Assembly (NCBI RefSeq): GCF_036997485.1
Contig: NZ_JAWLPU010000001.1
Location: 310,001-374,000, forward strand
Length of the DNA: 64,000 bases
Source of the DNA: Brachyspira pilosicoli
GTDB taxonomy: Bacteria; Spirochaetota; Brachyspiria; Brachyspirales; Brachyspiraceae
Direction of reading: 5' to 3'
Below, one piece after another: positions 54,178 to 63,923 of the stretch (position 1 is the first letter of the stretch; each line of letters opens with the position of its first letter). The notes beneath the pieces are model-generated. The model searched no databases, was not told where the DNA came from, and saw nothing but the letters and a program-made list of their open reading frames with translations. A program made the position numbers and the translations under genes.

Positions 54178-55047
54178 ATGAGTAAAAAAATTTTGGTTAT
54201 AGGAAGCATTAATAAAGATTTGGTTACAACAACTCCGCGTTTTCCTAAAGAGGGCGAAACTATACTCGGTAATAATTTTTATACTACTAATGGAGGTAAG
54301 GGAGCTAATCAAGCATGCGCCATAGGTAAATTAGGTGGTAATGTAAGTATGTTAGGTGCTGTTGGAGATGATAATTTTGGTAAAGATTTATCAAATGCTT
54401 TATTTTCTAATAATGTTAATATAGATAATTTATTAATAAAAAATAATATTTCTACAGGCATAGCAGTTATTACAGTTACTAATGATGGTGCTAACAATAT
54501 TATAGTAGTACAAGGAGCTAATGGTTTAATTACAAAAGATGATATTAAAGAAAAATTAATTGCATCATTTGATATAATAGTTATGCAATTAGAAATACCT
54601 TTAGAAATAGCAAAATATGCTGCATCTATTGCTAGAAAACTTGGTAAAATTGTAGTATTAAATCCTTCCCCTGCTATAAAACTTGACAAAGATTTTTTAA
54701 GCTGCGTAGATATACTAATTCCTAATGAAACAGAAATAGATATTATAGGCGGTATAGATTATGCTATTGAATGTGGTGTAAAAAACATAATACTTACTTT
54801 AGGTGCTGATGGATGTGATTTAATAACAAAGCAAAATAGAAAACATTTTGATGCTTATGATGTTAATGTTGTTGATACCACTGCTGCTGGAGACAGTTTT
54901 TTGGGTGGAGTTGTGAGAATGATTGCTGATGATAAAACTATTGAAGAGGCTATTGAATTCGCTACTAAAGTTTCTAACATAACAGTTACAAGAAAAGGAG
55001 CAATAGATTCCATACCTACATATAATGAAGTAATCAATAACTATTAA
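54178..55047 (+). CDS. rbsK: Ribokinase (PfkB family)
   Basis: A 289-residue sugar kinase: ribose plus ATP to ribose 5-phosphate. GSINKDLVTTTPRFPKEGET is the N-terminal signature, NGGKGANQACAIGKLGG the substrate-binding segment, and DTTAAGDSFLGG the PfkB signature with the catalytic Asp (here TTAAGD). In this operon it would capture the ribose set free by the two hydrolases. Other PfkB nucleoside kinases are possible, but the position favours ribokinase. The ATG has only a weak upstream site. It is the last gene before the operon terminator. Confidence 0.88.
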   Translation: MSKKILVIGSINKDLVTTTPRFPKEGETILGNNFYTTNGGKGANQACAIGKLGGNVSMLGAVGDDNFGKDLSNALFSNNVNIDNLLIKNNISTGIAVITVTNDGANNIIVVQGANGLITKDDIKEKLIASFDIIVMQLEIPLEIAKYAASIARKLGKIVVLNPSPAIKLDKDFLSCVDILIPNETEIDIIGGIDYAIECGVKNIILTLGADGCDLITKQNRKHFDAYDVNVVDTTAAGDSFLGGVVRMIADDKTIEEAIEFATKVSNITVTRKGAIDSIPTYNEVINNY

Positions 55048-55071
55048 TAATGAATAATTAATATTCTATAT

Positions 55072-55106
55072 TAAAGAGTGCTTTTTCAAAAAGGCACTCT
55101 TTTTAT
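55072..55106 (+). terminator. Operon terminator after ribokinase
   Basis: AAAGAGTGC and GCACTCTTT form a perfect stem, extended by CTTTTT and AAAAAG inside, followed by a T run. Confidence 0.88.
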
Positions 55107-55238
55107 ATACCCTATTATGGTATATAAAAAAATTCATTTTTTTTGTTTTTTGGGGAACTTTTATTTCTTTTGTACGTCTAATAAAGCATAAGAAAACAAA
55201 AAATAATAAAATAAATATAAAAGTAAGGGAGATTAAAA

Positions 55239-55484
55239 ATGAAAAAAGGATTTATAATTTTGGTTTCTATAGCAATTATGGTATTTGGTTCTGTATCTTT
55301 ATTTGGATATGGTAGATGCTATGGAATGGGTTATGGCAGAGGATACGGCAGAGGTTATGGTATGGGTTGTAACTATGGATACAATGATAGATACAATAAT
55401 CAAGGATATGAAGGCAGATATTACAACCAAAGATTTAACGGATACAACGGATGTTATTATTACAATAATACATACGTAAAATAA
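55239..55484 (+). CDS. Exported GYG-rich small protein, copy 1
   Basis: An 81-residue protein with a signal peptide of about 22 residues (MKKGFIILVSIAIMVFGSVS then LFG). The mature part is almost all Gly, Tyr, Arg and Asn: GYGRCYGMGYGRGYGRGYGM, GCNYGYNDRYNNQGYEGRYY, NQRFNGYNGCYYYNNTYVK. It has three cysteines. No family is recognised. The next gene is nearly identical in DNA and protein, so this is a recent tandem duplicate. The ATG has AAGGGAG upstream. Low-complexity Gly/Tyr proteins are often surface or matrix components, but no role is shown. Confidence 0.75.
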   Translation: MKKGFIILVSIAIMVFGSVSLFGYGRCYGMGYGRGYGRGYGMGCNYGYNDRYNNQGYEGRYYNQRFNGYNGCYYYNNTYVK

Positions 55485-55525
55485 TAGAAATTAAATAAAA
55501 AACACACAACTAAGGAGAATTAAAA

Positions 55526-55771
55526 ATGAAAAAAGGATTTATAATTTTGGTTTCTATAGCAATTATGGTATTTGGCTCTGTATCTTTATTTGGATATGGT
55601 AGAGGCTATGGAATGGGTTATGGCAGAGGTTACGGAAGAGGTTATGGTATGGGTTGTAACTATGGATACAATTATAGATACAATAATCAAGGATATGAAG
55701 GCAGATATTACAACCAAAGATTTAACGGATACAACGGATGTTATTATTATAACAACCCATATGTTAAATAA
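55526..55771 (+). CDS. Exported GYG-rich small protein, copy 2
   Basis: A near-identical 81-residue copy of the preceding gene, with only a handful of residue changes (GRGYG where the first copy has GRCYG, YNYRYNN for YNDRYNN, NPYVK for NTYVK). The same signal peptide and ribosome site (AAGGAG) precede it. The shared sequence extends a few bases upstream, through CACACAACTAAGGAGAATT, which recurs before the third gene. Loss of one cysteine relative to copy 1 is the most visible difference. Function unknown. Confidence 0.78.
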   Translation: MKKGFIILVSIAIMVFGSVSLFGYGRGYGMGYGRGYGRGYGMGCNYGYNYRYNNQGYEGRYYNQRFNGYNGCYYYNNPYVK

Positions 55772-55830
55772 TAAAATAAAAAAATAATAATAAAATAAAT
55801 AAAAAACACACAACTAAAGGAGAATTAAAA

Positions 55831-56325
55831 ATGAAAAACATTAACAAAAAAGTATTAATATTAGTTTCTATAGCAATTATGGTATTTGGCTCTGTGTCTC
55901 TATTTGGACAATATGGTAGAGGCTATGGAATGGGTTATGGCAGAGGATACGGCAGAGGTTATGGTATGGGCTGCGGTTATGGTAGAGGATACGGCAGAGG
56001 ATATGGAATGGGCTGTAATTATGGATATGGAAGAGGTTATGGTGCAGGTTATGGTTACGGAAGAGGTTATGGATACAACAACCTTACTCAAGACCAAATT
56101 AACCAAATACAATCTATAGAAAGTAAATATTTCCCTCAAATAGATGATTTGAGAAGAGAAGTTTACAACAAAACTCAAACTATAAATTTAGAAATGAGCA
56201 AACAAAACCCTGACCAAAATGCTATAAATAAAGCTATAGATGACAGAGCTAAAACTTTATCTGATTTAGACAAATTAAGAACAGAGTTTTTCTTAGAAAT
56301 GGATAAAGTATTTCAAGTAAAATAA
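55831..56325 (+). CDS. GYG-rich exported protein with Spy/CpxP-like tail, copy 3
   Basis: A 164-residue relative of the two preceding genes. The same signal peptide core (LVSIAIMVFGSVSLFG) is followed by about 60 residues of GYGRGYGMG repeats, with cysteines in MGCGYG and MGCNYG. From residue 88 the sequence changes to a charged helical tail: LTQDQINQIQSIESKYFPQI, DDLRREVYNKTQTINLEMSK, QNPDQNAINKAIDDRAKTLS, then a helix to the end. LTQDQ plus paired helices with a Q/R/E pattern resemble Spy, CpxP and ZraP periplasmic stress or metal-binding chaperones. So this is a fusion of a repeat head and a Spy-like tail. Confidence 0.8.
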   Translation: MKNINKKVLILVSIAIMVFGSVSLFGQYGRGYGMGYGRGYGRGYGMGCGYGRGYGRGYGMGCNYGYGRGYGAGYGYGRGYGYNNLTQDQINQIQSIESKYFPQIDDLRREVYNKTQTINLEMSKQNPDQNAINKAIDDRAKTLSDLDKLRTEFFLEMDKVFQVK

Positions 56326-56343
56326 ATATTTATGTATAAAATA

Positions 56344-56378
56344 AAAATACCTGCATGATATTATGCGGGTATTTTTTA
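56344..56378 (+). terminator. Intrinsic terminator after the GYG cluster
   Basis: AAAATACCTGCAT pairs with ATGCGGGTATTTT (one G-T pair) around GATATT, followed by T residues. Confidence 0.85.
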
Positions 56379-56500
56379 TTTTAAATAAAATATTTTAAAA
56401 ATTAATTTTTTATAAAACAACAAATTTTAAAATTCAATTAACATAACAATAGATATTTATAGATAATAGAGCCGATAATAAATAATAGAGGTTTTAAACA

Positions 56501-58033
56501 ATGAAAAAATTTTTATTTATTATTTTATCGGTAGTATTTTTTGCTGCTTTAGAAAATTTATATTGTCAATACACAGAAATCACACAAGATGATATTATTA
56601 TAGAAAAATTGGTTACAGGTTACCAAATAAATATAAGAAAAAAAAATAATATAGACAATATAAGACTATTATTTAAATTACAAAATAATAAATACTCATA
56701 CCTTTATCTTAATCAATCATCTGATGCTGCTTCATTAATAAATATTAATAAAGTATCAATACATAGTAAATTAGGCACATCTTTACAAACATCTATAGGA
56801 GAATCTGTGTATTTAGATACTAATAATGGAAATGCCAGAATTGTATTAGCAGATAATATGGAACTTATATTAGAAGCATTAGATAATAATGGAAATATTG
56901 TAACAGATTCAAAATTTTTATTTAAAATTGATAATAATAAAAAAACAAACCCTATAATAACATTAAGAAATGTAGAAAAAGAAGGCGATTTATATGCATT
57001 TTATCTTTACTATTCCGGCGGAGAAAATGGAAAATATGCTTTTTATGTAAGAGAAGGACTAACTAATACTACATATAAATTAATTAAAACTTCATTCAAT
57101 TATGCTTTACAAGCAGATAATAGCGGAATAATATTAGAAGACACATATAATAGCAAAATAGGTAAACAGCTCTATATAAAAGCCTATTTTAAAAAATTAC
57201 CTGAAGACAGATATTTATCATTTAATGTATTTAATACTAAGGGAGAAACTTTTACTTATCCTATAGATTATATAATAGAAAACAAAATAACAAACACTGC
57301 CGCAAATACTACAACAACTACAGAAAAAAAAATTAATGTTCCTCCTGTAATAGAACCTCCTACACAAGAAATTATAGGATTGAATACAAATGAAATGATA
57401 GTAAGCAAAAAGCAAATAAATAATAACAATATAGAAAGAAATTTTTTTGATGGCGAGGCAATAGATTCTTTAAATAATGCTAGCGAATTAAAAAGCCATT
57501 ATGCTGATGATGAAAAAGATTTAAAAACTCAAGTATATAATATTATAGATAAATATAATTCAGCAGTAGATTTAGTGTTAGTGTTAGATACAACAGAAAG
57601 TATGCATCCATACTTGACTTCAATAAAAGAAGAAATTAAATCTATAAGTAAAAAAATATTTAAAAAAGATATTAATTCAAGAATTGGTTTCTTACTTTAT
57701 AGAGATGTAAATGATACTTATTTAACAAAAAAAATAGATTTTGATAATAATATGAATAAAATATATAGAGATGTTAATTATTTTTACGCAAGCGGTGGCG
57801 GAGATAAGGCAGAACCTATGTATGAAGCAATACAAAAGGCTTTAGAAGATTTTGATTATAAAAATGAGAATAAAGTAGTGATAGTAATTACAGATGCCCC
57901 TGCCAAAGTTATAGGTAAAGCCAACGCTGACACAAATAAAAGAACTGCAAAAGAAAAAAATATTAAAATAGAATATATACTCGTAAAAGAAATAAAAAGA
58001 AATACAGAAGATATAGAAAAGCCAATATTTTAA
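56501..58033 (+). CDS. Exported von Willebrand factor A domain protein
   Basis: A 510-residue protein with a signal peptide (KKFLFIILSVVFFAALENLY). The first 280 residues are beta-rich and not recognised. A low-complexity linker (NTAANTTTTTEKK, PPVIEPPTQE) leads to a vWA domain from about residue 350: VDLVLVLDTTESMHPYLTSI has the metal-site DTTES (variant of DxSxS), RIGFLLYRDV the second strand, and YFYASGGGDKAEPMYEAIQK then KVVIVITDAPAKV the rest. vWA domains bind ligands or partner proteins through a metal ion. The ATG has AGAGG upstream. Monocistronic, with a terminator before it. Confidence 0.85.
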   Translation: MKKFLFIILSVVFFAALENLYCQYTEITQDDIIIEKLVTGYQINIRKKNNIDNIRLLFKLQNNKYSYLYLNQSSDAASLININKVSIHSKLGTSLQTSIGESVYLDTNNGNARIVLADNMELILEALDNNGNIVTDSKFLFKIDNNKKTNPIITLRNVEKEGDLYAFYLYYSGGENGKYAFYVREGLTNTTYKLIKTSFNYALQADNSGIILEDTYNSKIGKQLYIKAYFKKLPEDRYLSFNVFNTKGETFTYPIDYIIENKITNTAANTTTTTEKKINVPPVIEPPTQEIIGLNTNEMIVSKKQINNNNIERNFFDGEAIDSLNNASELKSHYADDEKDLKTQVYNIIDKYNSAVDLVLVLDTTESMHPYLTSIKEEIKSISKKIFKKDINSRIGFLLYRDVNDTYLTKKIDFDNNMNKIYRDVNYFYASGGGDKAEPMYEAIQKALEDFDYKNENKVVIVITDAPAKVIGKANADTNKRTAKEKNIKIEYILVKEIKRNTEDIEKPIF

Positions 58034-58044
58034 TCAATTTTTTA

Positions 58045-58262
58045 TTTAAAAATTTTATTTACATTCCCCACCCTATATGTTTGTTGTATAGATTATAATT
58101 TTATAATTCTATTTTTTATAATATCAAATAAATAAAGCATCCCCACCCAAGATTTTTTATATCTGAATATTGTTTAACGCACGTTTGAAAAGTATTATTT
58201 ATTTTTATTCTAATTATAAAATTTCTAATTCTATTCTACAGAGATTTTATTTTACGTGCGGT
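58045..58262. repeat. Second dispersed intergenic family, copy 3
   Basis: Boxes shared with 14860-15175: CATTCCCCACCCTATATG at 58063, CATCCCCACCCAAGATTTTT at 58138, and an inverted repeat CGCACGT (58188-58194) with ACGTGCG (58254-58260) around an AT-rich loop. It lies between the vWA gene and the 16S rRNA terminator. Confidence 0.55.
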
Positions 58263-58294
58263 AATTAAAATAATATTAAAGAAAAAAATATGCA

Positions 58295-58321
58295 CAAAAA
58301 AACCAGCCGTAATAGGCTAGT
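58295..58321 (-). terminator. Terminator of the 16S rRNA transcript
   Basis: On the minus strand ACTAGCC and GGCTGGT pair (one G-T) around TATTAC, followed by seven T. It is about 80 bases beyond the 3' end of the 16S gene. Confidence 0.85.
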
Positions 58322-58398
58322 TAATTAACGAGGTATAGATATATAAAAGTTCTTTCAAATATGAATAGCAGTAAGAGTTTAAAAGGACAAACTCCGAA

Positions 58399-59913
<1,515 letters not shown>

Positions 59914-60132
59914 ACTTTTCAGTGAATCGTTTTCGATTCTTTATTTTATCACTTTACTAAGTGATGATTTACTTTTTGCAAAGAAATTGTTACTTTTTGT
60001 AACGCGTTTAGGTCTCCGAACTATTAAAAGTTCGTTTACACCAGTTGTGTTTTGTTTTATTAAACTTAGCTTCTGCTATCCATATTTCAAAGAACTTTTG
60101 TTTCAAGCGATTTTTTTATTTCTCATCGTTTG
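59914..60132 (-). other. 16S rRNA leader with processing hairpins
   Basis: Transcribed spacer between the rrs promoter and the 16S 5' end. It contains short inverted repeats: GAATCG-TTTT-CGATTC (59925-59940), ATCACTT-TACTA-AGTGAT (59949-59966) and GAACT-ATTAAA-AGTTC (near 60020-60035). Such hairpins are usual RNase III or leader structures, though no 3' partner strand was identified. Open frames across the leader are shadows. Confidence 0.6.
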
Positions 60133-60139
60133 TTTTATT

Positions 60140-60167
60140 ATTATAGCACGAGTGCGATAAATAGCAA
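60140..60167 (-). promoter_or_regulatory. Predicted rrs promoter
   Basis: On the minus strand TTGCTA (complement of 60162-60167), a 16-base spacer and a perfect TATAAT (complement of 60140-60145). An A-rich tract upstream (plus-strand 60170-60230, T-rich runs) resembles an UP element. The spacer contains the short inverted repeat GCAC-GA-GTGC. Confidence 0.75.
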
Positions 60168-60169
60168 TA

Positions 60170-60596
60170 GGGTTAAAAGCAAATTTCTTTATTTTTTTTG
60201 AAATTTATTTAAAATAACCATATTTATACTACATATTATACATATTTTTTGCCGCATATTTATAAAACCATAAATATAAACAAAAATTCATTCATAAAAC
60301 ATGATATAATTCATAAATTTTTGTAAAAATTCAGCTTTCACCATGCTTTTTTAACTATTTTTTTAACATACTAAATATTTTTTATATATTTTTTTATTAT
60401 CTGCAGAAAATAAAAACAACCATTTTATAAAAAATTGAAACTAATATGTTTCATAACAAAAAACTAAAATAAAATTATTCCATTTATAAAAGTCAAAAAT
60501 CATTACAAAAAAGTTTAATTATAAAATTCTTTGTTAATCTTGATTTTATATCAATTTTAATGTATTATAATAATCTATAATAATTGGAGAAGTATT
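60170..60596. other. AT-rich divergent intergenic region
   Basis: Between the rrs promoter and the next gene. It is very AT-rich (runs such as TTTTTTTGAAATTT). I see no open frame, RNA gene or repeat in it. It should hold the promoter of the plus-strand gene at 60597; I could not pick one with confidence. Confidence 0.5.
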
Positions 60597-61349
60597 TTGG
60601 AAACAATGTTAGATATCATAAATAAGGTGCAATTAGAAAGTATCAAAAACTTAGATAAGGATACTTTTATATCAATAGCTAATTTATGTTCTTTCATTCC
60701 AAAATCTCTAACAGATAATAACAAATGGAAAAAACTACCACTCTCAGCTAAAGAAGTATATAGAGTTTTGGTTGCTAATTATGACTATGAAAATGGTATA
60801 GCAAAAACAACTCATTCTCAAATGTTGAATGAAGCTGGAATTGGAGGAAATGCTACTATAGTAAAATCTTTGGATACTTTAGAAGAAAACAATTTTATAA
60901 CAAGAGTTGAATCTAAAGTTAAAAGTCATTACTATCTTATGCCGTATCAAGAAAAGTTTTTTGCTGATATGTGTCATTTTAGCCCGAGAGATTTCTCTGT
61001 GCTTTACACAATCAACAAAAAAGTAAAAAAAGAACAGCAAGTTAAACAAGCTATAGATAAATTGTTCTTTAAAGTTTGTTATAATTTAAGCTGCCTTGGT
61101 ATAGATAATCCGCAAAAAATAATAGAAAAATACTCTTCCGATGGAAATAAATTAAGAATCATACTTTTTATGGCTGATTCGGTTTATATAGTTAAGAAAT
61201 ATAATTTAAATGATAACAATATAGACCTAAACAAATATCTTATAGATTTATTAAAAAAGGGAAATATTAAAGAAAACATATTTGATAATGATAAAATGAA
61301 TACTATAAGAAATATAATAATAAAAAATAAACAAAATATTACAGAGTAA
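60597..61349 (+). CDS. Winged-helix-like protein of unknown function
   Basis: A 250-residue soluble protein. The TTG start at 60597 is chosen because GGAGAAG lies seven bases upstream; an in-frame ATG nine bases later is less well spaced. Residues 45-115 have the feel of a winged helix: KKLPLSAKEVYRVLVANYDY, KTTHSQMLNEAGIGGNATIV, KSLDTLEENNFITRVES. This resembles replication initiator or DnaD-type N-terminal domains, but I cannot assign a family. The C-terminal half is helical, Lys/Asn-rich. It ends four bases before the next gene, so they form an operon. Confidence 0.65.
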   Translation: METMLDIINKVQLESIKNLDKDTFISIANLCSFIPKSLTDNNKWKKLPLSAKEVYRVLVANYDYENGIAKTTHSQMLNEAGIGGNATIVKSLDTLEENNFITRVESKVKSHYYLMPYQEKFFADMCHFSPRDFSVLYTINKKVKKEQQVKQAIDKLFFKVCYNLSCLGIDNPQKIIEKYSSDGNKLRIILFMADSVYIVKKYNLNDNNIDLNKYLIDLLKKGNIKENIFDNDKMNTIRNIIIKNKQNITE

Positions 61350-61353
61350 AAAT

Positions 61354-63546
61354 ATGGCAACAAAAAAAACAACAAATAAAGAAGAAGCAAAAAAATCTAC
61401 TGTAGCTAAAAAGACAACTACAGCAAAAAAAACTGCTAATAAAGAAACAACAGCTAAAGATTCTGCAAAAGAAACTGCTGTATCAAAGAAAACTGCTGCA
61501 AGTGTAAAAAAAACTGATACTGCTAAAAAAGATACACCCAAAAAAACTGCTGCAGTTAAAAAGACAACTACAACAAAAAAAACTGCTAATAAAGAAACAA
61601 CAGCTAAAGATTCTATAAAAGAAACTGCTGCAGCAAAGAAAACTACCACAAGTGTTAGAAAAACTGATACTCTTAAAAAAGATACTACTGCAAAAGTTGA
61701 AACAGAAACAAAAAAAACAGTAGCGCCTTTAACTTCTTTAAAAAAAGATAATACTCAAAAGACAATAGAAAACATATTTAAAAAAATGGCTGCTAAAGAT
61801 GATAGCACTGAATCAGCTGAAAAACAATCAAAAGAAAACTCTTTCACACCTCTAAGAACATCATCAACTATAAGAAAAATAGAACCAATAAAAACTACTG
61901 AAAGAACTAATGAAAGAGAATCAATAACTTTATTAAAAGAAGCTATAAGAGCTAAATCTAAAAATGTTTCAAAGCCTATAATAGCAAAAAAACACTTAGT
62001 TGTAACAGATGATAAAGTGGAAGAAAAAGAATCAACTATAGAAAAAAATGAATCTAATAACGAAATAAAAAGCACTAACGAAAACATTTTTAATAAAACA
62101 AGTGATATAGTAAACAATGTACTAAATAAAAAAGAAAATGAAATAGTTCTTAAAGAAAATAACGACAAACCGCAAACTTTAGAGGAAGTTGTAAAAAAAT
62201 ACAATTTTGATTCTTTTGATAAATATAAAGAAGATGTAAATGAAGAACCTCAAGAAATAAAAGAAGAATTAGAAAAAATAAAAAATGATATAGAAGGAAT
62301 AGAAGTAAAAACTGAAAATATAGAAACGGTAAAAGAAGAAACAACAGAACAAGTAAAAGAAGAAACTAAAAAAGAAGAAAAAGTAACATATACTAAAGGC
62401 GACATATTTAAAAATAAAAAAATTACTCTTCCTACAATAATGCAGCAAAATGTTAATGAAGAGTCAAAATTTAATCAGGAAGAAATAGATAAAGCAATAG
62501 AAAATGCCGCAGAAATAGATGATGATACTCCAGTAGAAGATTATCAAAACTATTCAAACAAAAAATTAAAAGAATTAGAAGAAAAAGATATAAAAATAAT
62601 AGAAACTGAAGAAGAATTAAAAACTTCTACTGTTATACCTGAAATAGAGAAAAAACCTGTAGAACCATATAAAGTTCCAGAACATTCAATTGAAAATAAA
62701 GAAGAAAACAAATCAAACAAGCTCATACCTATTATTGGTATTATAATTATAATATTAGGTTTGTCATTCTTAGGATTTCAATTCTTAACTTCTAAAAACG
62801 ATAATAATGATGATGGTTTCTACAATGTAGTTACAAATGAAAATGTCTTAACTAATGAAAATATTAATGAAATGACAAATAATTATGATAATTTATCTGA
62901 TATATCAAATATAAATGCTATCAGCAGCAATAAAAATAATGTTATAAGCAATCAGCAAAACAATAATACAAATAAGCTTATAACTAATAATAATATAGCA
63001 ACTAATAACAACATTACAACTAATAATCAAATAAATAAAATAACAAATGATAATCAATTAAAAACAAATAATACTCAAATAACAAATACAACAGCAGTAA
63101 AAACTAATATAATTAACACAAATGCCAATCCTCCAAAAGAGCCTGAATTACCTAACCCGCCTGTAATACCTGATCCGCCTACTCCGCCAGCAACGCAAAA
63201 TAATAATACTCAAAACAATACAGTTTCATATTTAGATGGTAATTTATATAAGACTCAGTGGACTGATACTTTAACTTCTATTGCCACAAAAGAGCTTGGA
63301 GATGCTAGAAAATGGCCTATGATATTTGCAGCTAATGATAATATATTTACAGACCCAGACAAAATAGTATTTAATGTAAATATAAAACTGCCTGATGATG
63401 GTAAAAAAAAAATTGAAGATATGAATGAATATGAAAAAAGAACATTATATAATGCTTACATAAAGGTTGCTGATAGATATATTGAACTTGGTAAGACTAA
63501 TATGGCTAATATAGTGAAAAATGCTGCTAATAATATCATAAAATAA
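61354..63546 (+). CDS. Lysine-rich repeat, transmembrane and LysM-domain protein
   Basis: A 730-residue protein in four parts. Residues 1-116 are Lys/Thr/Ala-rich, like histone H1 tails, with two near-identical 50-residue units (KKTTTAKKTANKETTAKDS, then KKTTTTKKTANKETTAKDS). Residues 117-450 are acidic and Lys/Glu-rich, probably disordered or coiled. One membrane segment follows at about 455-477 (IPIIGIIIIILGLSFLGFQF). After an Asn/Thr/Ile-rich linker and a proline-rich stretch (EPELPNPPVIPDPPTPPA), a LysM-like domain covers about 632-680 (TDTLTSIATKELGDARKWPM). Topology is N-terminus in, C-terminus out, so the basic tail is cytoplasmic and LysM periplasmic. Confidence 0.8.
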   Translation: MATKKTTNKEEAKKSTVAKKTTTAKKTANKETTAKDSAKETAVSKKTAASVKKTDTAKKDTPKKTAAVKKTTTTKKTANKETTAKDSIKETAAAKKTTTSVRKTDTLKKDTTAKVETETKKTVAPLTSLKKDNTQKTIENIFKKMAAKDDSTESAEKQSKENSFTPLRTSSTIRKIEPIKTTERTNERESITLLKEAIRAKSKNVSKPIIAKKHLVVTDDKVEEKESTIEKNESNNEIKSTNENIFNKTSDIVNNVLNKKENEIVLKENNDKPQTLEEVVKKYNFDSFDKYKEDVNEEPQEIKEELEKIKNDIEGIEVKTENIETVKEETTEQVKEETKKEEKVTYTKGDIFKNKKITLPTIMQQNVNEESKFNQEEIDKAIENAAEIDDDTPVEDYQNYSNKKLKELEEKDIKIIETEEELKTSTVIPEIEKKPVEPYKVPEHSIENKEENKSNKLIPIIGIIIIILGLSFLGFQFLTSKNDNNDDGFYNVVTNENVLTNENINEMTNNYDNLSDISNINAISSNKNNVISNQQNNNTNKLITNNNIATNNNITTNNQINKITNDNQLKTNNTQITNTTAVKTNIINTNANPPKEPELPNPPVIPDPPTPPATQNNNTQNNTVSYLDGNLYKTQWTDTLTSIATKELGDARKWPMIFAANDNIFTDPDKIVFNVNIKLPDDGKKKIEDMNEYEKRTLYNAYIKVADRYIELGKTNMANIVKNAANNIIK

Positions 63547-63923
63547 TGAAAAAAATCAAAAAGAAAAATGATATATTGGAATTCTCTTGTATAGGATGCG
63601 GACTATGCTGTAAAGAAAATGGATATGTGTATTTTTCTTTAGAAGATATAAAAAAAGCTTCAGAATATTTAAATATTAATCCTCTTGTATTTATAAATAA
63701 ATATCTAAAGCATAGCTACTCTCTTGAATATCATATAAAAGTTGATGAAGAAAATAAATGTCCTTTTTTAGATGAAAAAGACAAGTGTATTATTCATGAT
63801 GCCAAACCAAAACAGTGCCGCACTTTTCCTTATTGGAATGAATACATTGATAAAAATGGAAATTTAATATCTGGAAAATTTAAAAGACCTTGCCCAGGCA
63901 TTAAAACTAAAAGAAAAAAATAA
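63546..63923 (+). CDS. YkgJ family cysteine cluster protein
   Basis: A 125-residue protein of the YkgJ/CxxCxxCC family, thought to bind iron or zinc. SCIGCGLCCKENGYVYFS carries the first cysteine group, CPFLDEKDKCIIHDAKPKQC the second and RPCPG the last. FRTFPYW-type sequence (RTFPYWNEYI) is conserved. The start overlaps the LysM gene stop by one base (TAATG), so they are translationally coupled. Function is not established. The 77 bases after it are AT-rich and hold nothing recognisable. Confidence 0.88.
   Translation: MKKIKKKNDILEFSCIGCGLCCKENGYVYFSLEDIKKASEYLNINPLVFINKYLKHSYSLEYHIKVDEENKCPFLDEKDKCIIHDAKPKQCRTFPYWNEYIDKNGNLISGKFKRPCPGIKTKRKK

Noticed and set aside
55285-56178. Alternative frames in the GYG genes (repeats rich in Met/Val/Ala/Glu, and an antisense Thr/Ser frame)
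   Set aside because: They are frameshifted or antisense readings of the same low-complexity repeats and lack signal peptides and good ribosome sites.
55239-56325. Possible CRISPR array because of short repeated DNA units
   Set aside because: The repeats are in-frame GYGRGYG codons with no unique spacers and are translated from a signal-peptide start.
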